A stretch of 64,000 bases of DNA, from NCBI RefSeq assembly GCF_018555455.1, contig NZ_JAFEJU010000004.1, positions 248,001-312,000 on the forward strand. Reading direction: 5' to 3'. The stretch comes from Bifidobacterium colobi (GTDB taxonomy: Bacteria; Actinomycetota; Actinomycetes; Actinomycetales; Bifidobacteriaceae). Below are positions 35,783-44,434 of the stretch, piece after piece. The translations under genes were made by a program, and so were the position numbers. Below the pieces are notes generated by a model. The model ran no database searches. It saw nothing but the letters and a program-made list of their open reading frames with translations, and was not told the DNA's origin. Numbering within the stretch: position 1 is the stretch's first letter; the number at the start of each line of letters is the position of its first letter.

Positions 35783-37885
35783 TCAGGCGTTAGCCTCGGC
35801 GATGGAAGCCTCAGCAGCCTCGACCACGTGCTCGGCGGTGATGCCGAGGTCGATCATGTTCTGAGCGCCGTCACCCTGCAGGCCGAACTGCTCGATGGAG
35901 ACAGGCTTGCCGTAGGAGCCGAGGTACTTGTACCACGGCATGGCCACGCCGGCCTCGACGGAGACGCGAGCCTTGACGGAAGCCGGAAGCACGGCCTCCT
36001 TGTACTCGGCGTCCTGCTCCTCGAACCATTCCATGGACGGGAAGGAGACCACGCGAGCCTTGGTGCCCTTCTCAGCCAGGGTCTTGGCGGCGGCGACAGC
36101 CCACTGGACTTCGGAACCGGAGGCCATGATGATGACGTCCGGGGTGCCCTCGGTGTCGACGAGCACGTAAGCGCCCTTCTTAACGCCTTCCTTGGCCTTG
36201 GCAGCGGTCTCAGCCAGAACCGGCACACCCTGACGGGTCAGCACCATGGCGCCCGGCAGCGTGTTCTTCTTCTCGAAGAAGTAACGGTAGGCTTCGGCGG
36301 TCTCGAAGGCATCGGCAGGACGGATGACTTCGAGCTGCGGGATGGCGCGGAAGGAAGCGAGGTGCTCAACCGGCTGGTGGGTCGGACCATCTTCGCCGAC
36401 GGCCACGGAGTCGTGGGTCCAGACGTAGAGGTTCGGGATCTCCATGAGGGCGGCCAGACGAACGGCGGAACGCTCGTAGTCGGAGAACATGAAGAAGGTG
36501 CCGCCGAACGGACGGGTGTGGGAGCCCAGCAGGATGCCGTTGGTGATGCAGCCCATGGTGAACTCACGCACGCCGAAGTGCAGCTGGCGACCGAACTCGT
36601 TGCAGTTCGGCCACTGCTTGGTGGCGCACTCGGCCGGGGCGAAGGTGGCAGCGCCCTTGAGGTCGGTCTTGTTGGAGCCACCGAGGTCGGCGGAGCCGCC
36701 CCAGAGTTCCGGCATAACAGCGGCGATGGCATTCAGCACGGAGCCGGAGGCGCCACGGGTGGCGACACCCTTGCCGACTTCGAAGGTGGCCTCAAGGTCA
36801 TCGATGGCCTTGTCGAAGCCTTCCGGCAGTTCGCCGGCCTTGATGCGGTCGTACAGGGCAGCCTTGTCCGGGTTGGCCTTGCGCCAAGCGTCGAACTTCT
36901 CGTCCCAAGCCTTGTGGGCTTCGAGACCGCGCTCGGCGACCTTGCGGGCGTGAGCCAGGGCCTCCTCGTCGACGTGGAAGGACTCTTCCGGATCGTAGCC
37001 CAGAATCTTCTTCAGGCCGGCAACGGCCTCGGCGCCAAGCTTGGAGCCGTGGGAAGACGGGTCGTTGGTCTTGCCCGGGGTCGGCCATGCGATCAGGGAG
37101 TGAACCTTGATGAGCTTCGGCTGGTCCGGGGCGGCGGCCTCGGCCTTGGCGATCACGTCGGCCAGGCCTTCGATGTCCTCCTTGTAGGAGCCGTCAGGCT
37201 GGATGAAGCTGAACTCGTCGGTGTACCAGCCGTAGGCCTGGAAGCGCTTGAGCACATCCTCGGCCAGCACCAGGTTGGTGTCGCCTTCGATCTGGATGCG
37301 GTTGGCGTCGAAGAACACGGTCAGGTTGCCGAGCTTCTGGTTGGCGGCCAGGGAGGCAGCCTCACCGGAGATGCCTTCCTCGATATCGCCTTCACCGCAG
37401 ATGGCCCAAATCTTGTGGTAGAACGGGGACTCCTCCTTCGGGGTCTCCGGATCGAGCAGGCCACGCTGGAAACGCTCGCCGTAGGCGAAGCCGATGGCGG
37501 AAGCGAAGCCCTGGCCCAGCGGGCCGGTGGTCATTTCGATGCCCGGGGTCAGGCCGTACTCAGGGTGGCCCGGGGTGCGGGTGTCAGCGCCGCCGCGGAA
37601 GTGCTTGAGGTCATCCAGGGTCACGCCGTAGCCGGAGAAGTACAGCTGGACGTACTGGGTGAGGGAAGCATGACCGCCGGAAAGGATGAAGCGATCGCGG
37701 CCTTCCCAGTTGGGATCGTTGGGATCATGCTTGATGAAGTGCTGGTACAGGGTGTAGGCGACAGGCGCCAGGGAGATAGGGGAACCGGGGTGGCCGGAAC
37801 CAGCCTTCTCAACCGCGTCAGCCGAAAGGACCTTTGCCATCTTGATGGCGCGCTCGTCGAGCTCGGTCTCCTTGAATTCGGTCAT
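35783..37885 (-). CDS. tkt: Transketolase
   Basis: Transketolase transfers two-carbon units with thiamine diphosphate, producing pentose phosphates for phosphoketolase. The 700-residue protein has SGHPGSPISLAP near 32, HGS/TPGHPEYG, the ThDP motif GEGDIEEGISGEAASLA (~170), and the pyrimidine domain with RAIPQLEVIRPAD and FGxxG-type residues. ATG 37885 follows GGAAGGAAAG. The leader (37886-37950) holds two mutually exclusive small hairpins. tal follows; the upstream region is shared with the divergent hrcA. Confidence 0.98.
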   Translation of the reverse strand: MTEFKETELDERAIKMAKVLSADAVEKAGSGHPGSPISLAPVAYTLYQHFIKHDPNDPNWEGRDRFILSGGHASLTQYVQLYFSGYGVTLDDLKHFRGGADTRTPGHPEYGLTPGIEMTTGPLGQGFASAIGFAYGERFQRGLLDPETPKEESPFYHKIWAICGEGDIEEGISGEAASLAANQKLGNLTVFFDANRIQIEGDTNLVLAEDVLKRFQAYGWYTDEFSFIQPDGSYKEDIEGLADVIAKAEAAAPDQPKLIKVHSLIAWPTPGKTNDPSSHGSKLGAEAVAGLKKILGYDPEESFHVDEEALAHARKVAERGLEAHKAWDEKFDAWRKANPDKAALYDRIKAGELPEGFDKAIDDLEATFEVGKGVATRGASGSVLNAIAAVMPELWGGSADLGGSNKTDLKGAATFAPAECATKQWPNCNEFGRQLHFGVREFTMGCITNGILLGSHTRPFGGTFFMFSDYERSAVRLAALMEIPNLYVWTHDSVAVGEDGPTHQPVEHLASFRAIPQLEVIRPADAFETAEAYRYFFEKKNTLPGAMVLTRQGVPVLAETAAKAKEGVKKGAYVLVDTEGTPDVIIMASGSEVQWAVAAAKTLAEKGTKARVVSFPSMEWFEEQDAEYKEAVLPASVKARVSVEAGVAMPWYKYLGSYGKPVSIEQFGLQGDGAQNMIDLGITAEHVVEAAEASIAEANA

Positions 37886-38358
37886 GGATTTACTTTCCTT
37901 CCAATTGGTCGGGCCGCGTATCCGGCTTGTGCCGGGCGCTTGACGCCCTCACATTGCGTTTCCCATGTTAACGTCGTAAGCAGACGTTTGTGGTGCATAT
38001 TTGGCGTGTTTTGGTAAGTTGTGTTCTGTTAGCGTTCACAATTAACACGCCTTCGCTGCCGACGAACGGATTAGCACTCGAAACCAATGAGTGCTAATAC
38101 AATAGTCAATGCGCCGTTTGCCGTCATCCGCGATGCTTACGGCACACCGAGACACGCCGAACACCATGGATTATGCCTGTTCAGCGTGTCGCAGCGAGGT
38201 ACGCCGACCGAACGCAAAGCATATTTCGCATGAACAATGATCATCGAGGACTGATCATCGAGGACGTAGGGCGTGATTGTCCAATCCATCCCGCTTCGGT
38301 CCGCGATGATTGCTAGTGCACAAGCGCATGATTATGGCAGGTATATAAGGAGGCGCGC
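37886..38358. other. Intergenic region between divergent tkt and hrcA
   Basis: This 473-bp stretch contains overlapping hairpins CCGGC-TTGT-GCCGG (37922-37935) and GGGCG-CTTGA-CGCCC (37934-37948) in the tkt leader, the CIRCE operator (38071-38097), and a perfect 14-bp tandem duplication TGATCATCGAGGAC at 38238-38265 in the hrcA leader. I see no ORF of note. Confidence 0.7.
38071..38097. promoter_or_regulatory. CIRCE operator (HrcA-binding site)
   Basis: TTAGCACTC-N9-GAGTGCTAA is a perfect match to the CIRCE consensus. TACAAT immediately follows (38098-38103) and may be the -10 of the hrcA promoter, so HrcA would repress its own operon. Confidence 0.95.
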
Positions 38359-39453
38359 ATGACGCAATCGAGACGCATGTTGGTGCTGCGCGCCGTGGTT
38401 GAGGACTACATCCGCTCGCAGGAACCAGTCGGCTCCACATCATTGACCAAGGCGCATGATCTTGGCGTCAGCTCCGCCACGATTCGCAATGATATGGCGG
38501 CACTTGAGGATGAAGGCTATTTGATTCAGCCGCATACGTCGGCCGGTCGAGTACCCACCGAAAAAGGGTACCGATACTTTGTCGATCGGCTGGCCACTGT
38601 TGTTCCTTTAAGCGAGGCGCAACGTCGAGGCATCAACAGCTTCCTCTCCGGCTCGGTCAGTCTTAAGGACGCCTTGCAACGAGCGGCTCGACTGCTCTCC
38701 GAAATCACCGGGCAAGTGGCTGTAGTGGCTTCGCCTTCGTTGGCCAAGGCCACGCTTCGCCATGTTGAGATGGTGCCGGTGGCCATGAATACGTTGCTTG
38801 CCGTAGTCATTACCGACACCGGACGCGTGGCCCAGCATGGTCTTGCCGTGGGCACCATGCCAGCAATCGAGGCAATCAATCGACTGTCATCAACCGTCAA
38901 CGAACAGTGCGTCGGACTCTCACTTGCCAAAGCGGGGGAGAAGGTTCGCGCCATTGCGGAAAGCGCCGGGTTCGAAGAAGTCCGCGATGTTGCGCAGTCG
39001 CTGGCTGATGCTTTCGGATCGATGGCGCTCGACGAGCGAGCCAATGAATTGTACATGTCCGGTGCGTCGCATCTGGCACATTCGAGCTCTCTGGCCGATT
39101 TGGCGCCACTGTTCGACGCATTGGAGGAACAGGTGGTGCTGATGAAGCTGATGAGCAATCTCAGCGAGGAATCCACCGCCTCCGGCGTCGGCGTATCCAT
39201 CGGTTCGGAAAGCCATACGCCAGGCTTGCTGCACGCCTCGGTGGTCAGCAGCGGTTACGGACGCAATACCCGTACCGAAGAAGGGGATGCGGATGGCAGC
39301 GCTGCGTCAATTGATACCAACGATAATGAACCCATCGCTTTCGTAGGTTCCATTGGCCCCACGCATATGGATTATGCGGCAACCATGGCTGCGGTCAAGG
39401 CGGTGGCCAGATATCTGAGCGCCTTTATTTCAGAAAGCGGCCCTGAACAATAA
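38359..39453 (+). CDS. hrcA: Heat-inducible transcription repressor HrcA
   Basis: HrcA binds CIRCE and represses chaperone genes until GroEL is titrated by heat damage. The 364-residue protein has an N-terminal winged helix (MLVLRAVVEDYIRSQEPVGS, SSATIRNDMAALEDEGYL, PHTSAGRVPTEKGYRYFVD) and a C-terminal GAF-like domain ending with IGPTHMDYAATMAAVKAVARYLS. An insert near 275-325 is low in complexity. ATG 38359 follows AAGGAGGCGCGC. The CIRCE site lies ~260 bp upstream. dnaJ follows after 94 bp. Confidence 0.97.
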   Translation: MTQSRRMLVLRAVVEDYIRSQEPVGSTSLTKAHDLGVSSATIRNDMAALEDEGYLIQPHTSAGRVPTEKGYRYFVDRLATVVPLSEAQRRGINSFLSGSVSLKDALQRAARLLSEITGQVAVVASPSLAKATLRHVEMVPVAMNTLLAVVITDTGRVAQHGLAVGTMPAIEAINRLSSTVNEQCVGLSLAKAGEKVRAIAESAGFEEVRDVAQSLADAFGSMALDERANELYMSGASHLAHSSSLADLAPLFDALEEQVVLMKLMSNLSEESTASGVGVSIGSESHTPGLLHASVVSSGYGRNTRTEEGDADGSAASIDTNDNEPIAFVGSIGPTHMDYAATMAAVKAVARYLSAFISESGPEQ

Positions 39454-39547
39454 CACTTCCTGCCTTGGCTCTTTCGAAACCGATACCGGCTGACCGAGGG
39501 CTGTGGCACAATATCCGGCAGATTACACGAGCACAAAGGATTATCCA

Positions 39548-40693
39548 GTGGCAGATTATTACGAGACCCTGGGCGTTGACCGCAACGCCAGCGACGCCGA
39601 CATCAAGAAGGCCTACCGCAAGCTCAGTCGTAAATATCATCCCGACATCGCCGGTCCTGAATTCGAAGACAAGTTCAAGGAAGTCAACAATGCATACGAA
39701 GTGCTGTCGAACCCGGATAAGCGCCGTATGTACGATTCCGGCGTGGATCCCAATGATCCGAACGCCGGTACGGGCGGCTTCTCCAGCGGATTCGGCGATA
39801 TGGGCGATGTTTTCTCCACGTTCTTCGGCTCCGCATTCGGTGGCGGCGCGCAGGGTCCTGTGCCACGCACTCAGCCTGGCCGCGATTCCTTGGCTTCGGC
39901 ATCCATCGACTTGAAGACTGCCGTATTCGGCGGTACCGCACATGTGAAGATCAACACATTCGCGCTCTGCCAGGATTGCGGCGGCTCCGGTGCACAGGGC
40001 GGCGCGCAGCCGGTCACCTGCCCGGACTGCCACGGTCAAGGCTTCGTGCAGAAGGTGGTGCGTACCATGCTGGGCCAGATGATGACCTCAGCTCCGTGCG
40101 AACGTTGCGAAGGGCACGGCACCATTATCCAGAACCCATGCCCGAGCTGCATGGGTGCAGGCCGCGTGCGCACCACTCGCAGTGTGGGCGTGAGCGTCCC
40201 GGCGGGTATCAACGACAACGCACGTCTGCGTCTCGCTAACCAAGGCGAAGTGGGTGAAGGCGGCGGCGCTGCGGGTGACCTTTATATTGATATCCGCATC
40301 CGCAGCGACAAGCAGTTCACTCGTGACGGCGACAATCTGCATTGCTGGATTCAGGTGCCGATGAGCTGGGCTGTGCTCGGCCATGACCTTGATATTGATA
40401 CCTTCGATGGCAAGCAGACGATCTCCATCCCCGCTGGATGCCAGCCGGAAGATACGGTGACGCTGAAGGGACTTGGCGTTACCAATATTCGCGACAACAG
40501 CCAGCGCGGCGATTTGATCGCGCATGTCAATGTGCTGATCCCCACCAAGCTGAACGATAGCGAACGCAGCCTTATCGAACAGTTCGCCGATTCGCATGAT
40601 GCCAATGCCACTCATGTGGCTCAGGCGTCTCGCCCCCAGTCCAGCCAGAAGAAGAGCGGATTCTTCTCGAAGCTCAAGGATGCCTTGAGCTGA
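39548..40693 (+). CDS. dnaJ: Chaperone DnaJ (DnaJ2 type, downstream of hrcA)
   Basis: DnaJ delivers substrates to DnaK and stimulates its ATPase. The 381-residue protein has the J domain with HPD (YHPDIAG ~33), a G/F-rich stretch ([16 protein letters not shown]), four zinc-binding CxxCxGxG repeats ([32 protein letters not shown]) and C-terminal substrate-binding domains. GTG 39548 starts the canonical [14 protein letters not shown]; upstream codons lack a ribosome site, whereas AAAGGA precedes the GTG. The hrcA-dnaJ pair is an actinobacterial arrangement, with CIRCE regulation inferred. A 20-bp terminator hairpin follows. Confidence 0.96.
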   Translation: MADYYETLGVDRNASDADIKKAYRKLSRKYHPDIAGPEFEDKFKEVNNAYEVLSNPDKRRMYDSGVDPNDPNAGTGGFSSGFGDMGDVFSTFFGSAFGGGAQGPVPRTQPGRDSLASASIDLKTAVFGGTAHVKINTFALCQDCGGSGAQGGAQPVTCPDCHGQGFVQKVVRTMLGQMMTSAPCERCEGHGTIIQNPCPSCMGAGRVRTTRSVGVSVPAGINDNARLRLANQGEVGEGGGAAGDLYIDIRIRSDKQFTRDGDNLHCWIQVPMSWAVLGHDLDIDTFDGKQTISIPAGCQPEDTVTLKGLGVTNIRDNSQRGDLIAHVNVLIPTKLNDSERSLIEQFADSHDANATHVAQASRPQSSQKKSGFFSKLKDALS

Positions 40694-40733
40694 GCCATAG
40701 CTTCGAGGCGTTGAAAAGCAACCCTCATCTTAT

Positions 40734-40781
40734 AACGAAGGTGCGGATGTCTTACTTCATCAAGACATCCGCACCTTCGTT
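40734..40781. terminator. Bidirectional terminator after dnaJ
   Basis: A perfect 20-bp stem (AACGAAGGTGCGGATGTCTT with its complement) closes an 8-nt loop between the convergent dnaJ and fructosamine-kinase-like genes. Confidence 0.85.
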
Positions 40782-40826
40782 ATTGTCAGTCAATAATGGC
40801 TCAGGGCTGAAAGCAACCGGAAATAA

Positions 40827-41618
40827 TCAGCCAAGCAGCGAACGGCACATCGAGCGGTATTCGCTCACGTATCCGCCGCCGAAGAACACGCAATGGCCGG
40901 CGATGGGGTAGAGCTGCCACAGCGTCAGGCGCTCCTGCCATCCGGCCTTCAACGGATGCACCGACTGGTAGCCTTCCATGATCTGTGTCAGATAACTCAT
41001 GCCGAACAGATGCAGCATGGCAAGATCCTCCTCACGGTGGCCGCCGTGCGCGGCAGGATCGATCAGCACGGCTTCGCTGTGGCCACGGTCCGCGGTCCAC
41101 ATCACATTGCCGCTCCACAGGTCACCGTGCACGCGGGCGGGCTTGTCATTGGCCGCACGACCCATCAAATCAGGCAGCGCTTCAATCACCTTTTCGGTCA
41201 GGTCAACGTCGCGCTTATCCAATTCACCGCGCTTGACGCCAAGTTCCACCATCGGGCGCAAACGACCATCGGCGAAGTAGCTGATGGGGTCACTCCAGGT
41301 TCCGGTATCCATCTTCACCGGATCCTGCAACGGTCCGAAGTAGCAGGTTCCGGTGTAGCCGTCGGGTGCGGAACCGAAGTATTCGGCGCCGGCATCATGC
41401 ATGTGTGCGAGCGCCGCACCGAAATCGTAAGCGGCTTTGGCAGTGGGGGAGGAGCTGTTTACTCGTTCGATGTCCAGGTAATCCTTGCCCCAACCGTACA
41501 CGTCCACCACGCGTGGGCCGCCCTGCTCTTGGGCTGCGCCGAGCCATTCGAGTCCGCGGCCTTCGCATTCAAAGAATCCCTGTGGTGCGAAAGCGCGGCT
41601 TTTACGATATGTCGTCAT
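40827..41618 (-). CDS. Fructosamine kinase family protein
   Basis: This 263-residue aminoglycoside-phosphotransferase-fold kinase has the catalytic loop VHGDLWSGNVMW (~162-173) and the metal site IDPAAHGGHREEDLAM (~185-200), features of fructosamine-3-kinase/ketosamine-3-kinase proteins. It would phosphorylate glycated amines, starting deglycation of proteins or free Amadori compounds. The ATG at 41618 is preceded by GGAAGAGATCAC. It is transcribed alone, convergent with dnaJ. Confidence 0.9.
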   Translation of the reverse strand: MTTYRKSRAFAPQGFFECEGRGLEWLGAAQEQGGPRVVDVYGWGKDYLDIERVNSSSPTAKAAYDFGAALAHMHDAGAEYFGSAPDGYTGTCYFGPLQDPVKMDTGTWSDPISYFADGRLRPMVELGVKRGELDKRDVDLTEKVIEALPDLMGRAANDKPARVHGDLWSGNVMWTADRGHSEAVLIDPAAHGGHREEDLAMLHLFGMSYLTQIMEGYQSVHPLKAGWQERLTLWQLYPIAGHCVFFGGGYVSEYRSMCRSLLG

Positions 41619-41775
41619 TGTGATCTCTTCCTTCCCTCACCTTGTCCTGATGTTCCTTCCCGTATTGTAGACCGGTATTGTCTCTTTTCTTAGCGCTGTT
41701 CTACACCCCATTGGGTAGTGTGTTCTGCGTCATAATTACGAGAAACAACTACGAGAAACAAATACAAGAGGGGCT

Positions 41776-42660
41776 ATGAATTTCTTCCAAGCCATTGTTC
41801 TCGGCATCATCCAAGCGCTGACCGAATATCTTCCGGTATCGTCCAGTGCGCATATCCGTATTTTCGGCGATCTGATGCTCGGCTCCGATCCTGGTGCCGC
41901 ATTCACCGCCATCATCCAAATCGGCACCGAACTTGCCGTGGTGTTGTACTTCCGCCACGACATCATCAATATTCTTTCCCATTGGTTCTCCTGCCTGTTC
42001 GGCAAGAACGGCAAGGATATCAAGTCGCGCATGGGACGCGGCGACTATTACGCCACGATGGGATGGAATGTGATCATTGGCTCCATCCCGATCGTCATCA
42101 TCGGCTTCACGTTGCAGGATATTGTGGAAACCGCGCTGCGTAATCTGTGGATCACGGTGACTGTACTGTTCCTGTTCGGCATTCTGCTGTGGGTGGTGGA
42201 TGCTCGCGCCCGCCAGTCCAAGACCATGGCGGACATGACCTACCGCGATGCTTTCCTGTTTGGCCTCGGCCAGTCGCTGGCGTTGATTCCTGGCGTCTCC
42301 CGTTCCGGCGGCACTATTACCGTGGGACGTGCGCTGGGTTACGAGCGTGAGGCCGCGGTCCGTTTGAGCTTCCTCATGGCCATTCCCGCAGTGCTCGGTT
42401 CCGGTTTGCTCGAAGCCGTCAAGGCGGTGAAGAACTATAAGGCGGATGCGTTGTTCCCCGGCTGGGGGCCGACCATCATCGCGATGATTGTTTGCTTTAT
42501 CCTGGGCTATATTGTGATCATCGGATTCCTGAAGTTCGTGTCGACCTTCTCCTACAAGGCGTTCGCCATCTATCGCATCGGACTGGCCGTTGTAGTGGCC
42601 ATTCTGCTGCTGCTCGGCGTACTGCCGGCGATCGACCCCTCGGTTGCGGCAGCTGCATAA
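41776..42660 (+). CDS. uppP: Undecaprenyl-diphosphatase UppP/BacA
   Basis: UppP recycles undecaprenyl pyrophosphate for cell wall synthesis and gives bacitracin tolerance. The 294-residue, ~8-helix membrane protein has the two catalytic segments ALTEYLPVSSSAH (~15-27) and PGVSRSGGTITVGR (~172-185). ATG 41776 follows AAGAGGGGCT. A 13-bp-period direct repeat TACGAGAAACAA (41737, 41750) lies just upstream. A terminator hairpin follows at 42707. Confidence 0.97.
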   Translation: MNFFQAIVLGIIQALTEYLPVSSSAHIRIFGDLMLGSDPGAAFTAIIQIGTELAVVLYFRHDIINILSHWFSCLFGKNGKDIKSRMGRGDYYATMGWNVIIGSIPIVIIGFTLQDIVETALRNLWITVTVLFLFGILLWVVDARARQSKTMADMTYRDAFLFGLGQSLALIPGVSRSGGTITVGRALGYEREAAVRLSFLMAIPAVLGSGLLEAVKAVKNYKADALFPGWGPTIIAMIVCFILGYIVIIGFLKFVSTFSYKAFAIYRIGLAVVVAILLLLGVLPAIDPSVAAAA

Positions 42661-42706
42661 GCTGACTGCGGATGCCGGCAGGGAAAGCGACTATCGCATA
42701 GAAACG

Positions 42707-42745
42707 GTAATGGGCTTGCTTCTACTAAAGAAGCAAGCCCATTAC
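42707..42745. terminator. Bidirectional terminator between uppP and the PAC2 gene
   Basis: GTAATGGGCTTGCTTC pairs perfectly with GAAGCAAGCCCATTAC over a 7-nt loop between convergent genes. Confidence 0.85.
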
Positions 42746-42799
42746 TGTAGGTGCTGTAAGTGCGCACTGCATTACGGGACAATCACGGTTGCGAGGCAA

Positions 42800-43633
42800 T
42801 CACTGGTCCATATTGCGGAGGAAGTCCTCGGCTTCCTTGACCAGCTGTTCAGCCTGCGGCGCGCCCAACGAAGCCTGTGCCGCCGCCTGCTGCTTGAGGT
42901 CATAATCATGTTCAAGGTGATTGACGTAGTCGGCAAGCTGATCATTGCACCTGACCAGCACCGAAGCCTGCGCCTTCCAATGGTCGGACTTCGCCGGCAG
43001 ATCGCCCATATCAAAATCGAAGCCGATGCGTTTGCCCAGTGCTTCAAGTAGGCGCATGGTGCCGGCCGCACATTCGTCACTGCCAAGATACTGCGGAATG
43101 GATACCCACATGGACGCGTGGGCGAACCCCTGATCGGCGGCGGCCACGTCGAGCACCGTGGGGATGCCGACCGGCCCGTTGTATTCCTTGTCGCCCTCGC
43201 ATTGGCAGGTGCCGTCACTCACCGAAAGCGGTAACGGTCGGGTGTGCGGACAGTCGGAGAACATGGAGCCCAAGGTCACGATCTGGTGCACGTCGAGCTC
43301 TTCGGCGATGGCGAGACTTTCACTGCAATAGCTGCGCCAGCGGTAATTGGGTTCAGGTGCTATTTGTGCGAACAGCTGATGCGTGTCATCCAAAACGATT
43401 TGGTAGAAGGTGGTTTGCGGCCAAATCAGATTGGCGTAACCCGCCGCATGGCAGATCATCGGGCGAGCCACCTGATAGTCGTAGTAGCCATCGCAGCTGA
43501 TATGCCTGATTTCGCGGGACTCATACCGTCCAACAAGGTAGCGAACAACGTTGGTGGCGGCCTGACAGGCATCATTCCACCCTTCGAAAGCGGCGACCAG
43601 CACCGCCTGAGGCATACGCGCTTCTTCACTCAT
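42800..43633 (-). CDS. PAC2-family protein
   Basis: This 277-residue protein matches the PAC2 (proteasome assembly chaperone 2-like) family: LVAAFEGWNDACQAAT at the N-terminus, ITHISCDGYYDYQVARP-like text (RHISCDGYYDYQVARP), IVTLGSMFSDCPHTRPLP and a final GFAHASMWVSIPQYLGS. Bifidobacteria have no classical 20S proteasome for it to assemble, and its role in Actinomycetota is unknown. The C-terminal ~45 residues are a charged helix. ATG 43633 was chosen; an internal ATG six codons on is possible. Confidence 0.85.
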   Translation of the reverse strand: MSEEARMPQAVLVAAFEGWNDACQAATNVVRYLVGRYESREIRHISCDGYYDYQVARPMICHAAGYANLIWPQTTFYQIVLDDTHQLFAQIAPEPNYRWRSYCSESLAIAEELDVHQIVTLGSMFSDCPHTRPLPLSVSDGTCQCEGDKEYNGPVGIPTVLDVAAADQGFAHASMWVSIPQYLGSDECAAGTMRLLEALGKRIGFDFDMGDLPAKSDHWKAQASVLVRCNDQLADYVNHLEHDYDLKQQAAAQASLGAPQAEQLVKEAEDFLRNMDQ

Positions 43634-43874
43634 GCTTCTAGAGTAACGTGCGCGAGCCGACCATTTGATGCGCTTTAGCCATCAGCGAGCAGATGCCTGT
43701 GTGTAGGCAGTAGGCCGCGTATATATGAGAAGCCCCAGTGCCGAGTGGACTCACTTGTGCAATATGGCGGTATAACGTAGGGAAATACAGGCGACACGCC
43801 GCGGCTGGACGAACTACATGCTTGTGAGTATAGTAATCACTCGTGCTTCGGCAAGGCAACTTGCGGAGAGCATC

Positions 43875-43947
43875 GCGGACATAGCTTAGTTGGTAAAGCG
43901 CAACCTTGCCAAGGTTGAGACCGCGGGTTCGAGTCCCGTTGTCCGCT
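43875..43947 (+). tRNA. tRNA-Gly(GCC), copy 1
   Basis: The acceptor stem is GCGGACA/TGTCCGC and the anticodon stem-loop CAACC-TTGCCAA-GGTTG gives GCC. The T arm is GCGGG-TTCGAGT-CCCGT. The discriminator is T and CCA is not encoded. The sequence is identical to the copy at 44309. Confidence 0.95.
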
Positions 43948-43975
43948 CTAGGTCCGATGAGTTGACAGACCTTAC

Positions 43976-44046
43976 GGTGGGTTAGCCAAGCGGTTAGGCA
44001 GCGGCCTGCAAAGCCGTATAGACGAGTTCGACTCTCGTACCCACCT
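43976..44046 (+). tRNA. tRNA-Cys(GCA)
   Basis: The acceptor stem is GGTGGGT/ACCCACC and the anticodon loop CTGCAAA (GCA) is closed by CGGC/GCCG pairs. The T arm is ACGAG-TTCGACT-CTCGT. The discriminator is T, typical of tRNA-Cys (U73). Confidence 0.95.
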
Positions 44047-44088
44047 CGGACGGCAGCAAAGATGATTTGGTGCCAACACAGCAGGCCC

Positions 44089-44160
44089 GGGCGGTTGGCG
44101 CAGTGGTAGCGCACTTCCCTGACACGGAAGGGGTCACAAGTTCGAATCTTGTATCGCCCA
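44089..44160 (+). tRNA. tRNA-Val(GAC)
   Basis: The acceptor stem GGGCGGT/ATCGCCC has one G-T pair. The anticodon stem-loop CTTCC-CTGACAC-GGAAG gives GAC. The discriminator is A. Confidence 0.95.
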
Positions 44161-44204
44161 CGGATGAAGTAATTCATCGTGATAATTGAATACCGAATGA
44201 TTTC

Positions 44205-44277
44205 GGGCGATTGGCGCAGCGGCTAGCGCACTTCGTTCACACCGAAGGGGTCGTAGGTTCGATTCCTACATCGCCCA
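44205..44277 (+). tRNA. tRNA-Val(CAC)
   Basis: The acceptor stem is GGGCGAT/ATCGCCC and the anticodon stem-loop CTTCG-TTCACAC-CGAAG gives CAC. The discriminator is A. Confidence 0.95.
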
Positions 44278-44308
44278 CTGAATCTTGCTTCTCACGGCAG
44301 GATTCTTT

Positions 44309-44381
44309 GCGGACATAGCTTAGTTGGTAAAGCGCAACCTTGCCAAGGTTGAGACCGCGGGTTCGAGTCCCGTTGTCCGCT
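44309..44381 (+). tRNA. tRNA-Gly(GCC), copy 2
   Basis: It is identical over its length to the tRNA at 43875-43947. Here CCA happens to follow the discriminator (44382-44384). A terminator is 6 bp downstream. Confidence 0.95.
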
Positions 44382-44386
44382 CCAGT

Positions 44387-44415
44387 AAAGCCTCACCACA
44401 GCGGTGAGGCTTTTT
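44387..44415 (+). terminator. Terminator of the tRNA cluster
   Basis: AAAGCCTCACC pairs with GGTGAGGCTTT over a 5-nt loop and runs into TTTTT. It also lies just beyond the convergent TetR gene. Confidence 0.92.
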
Positions 44416-44434
44416 CGTTACCGCACTTGTTGCA

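Noticed and set aside
35828-38017. 729-codon open frame on the plus strand across tkt
   Set aside because: It is the shadow of tkt on the other strand; the translation is low in complexity and lacks any domain, whereas tkt has all transketolase motifs.
41737-41761. Short direct repeat before uppP considered as a CRISPR or operator array
   Set aside because: Only two 12-bp units with a 1-bp gap; too small for CRISPR and no regulator is nearby.
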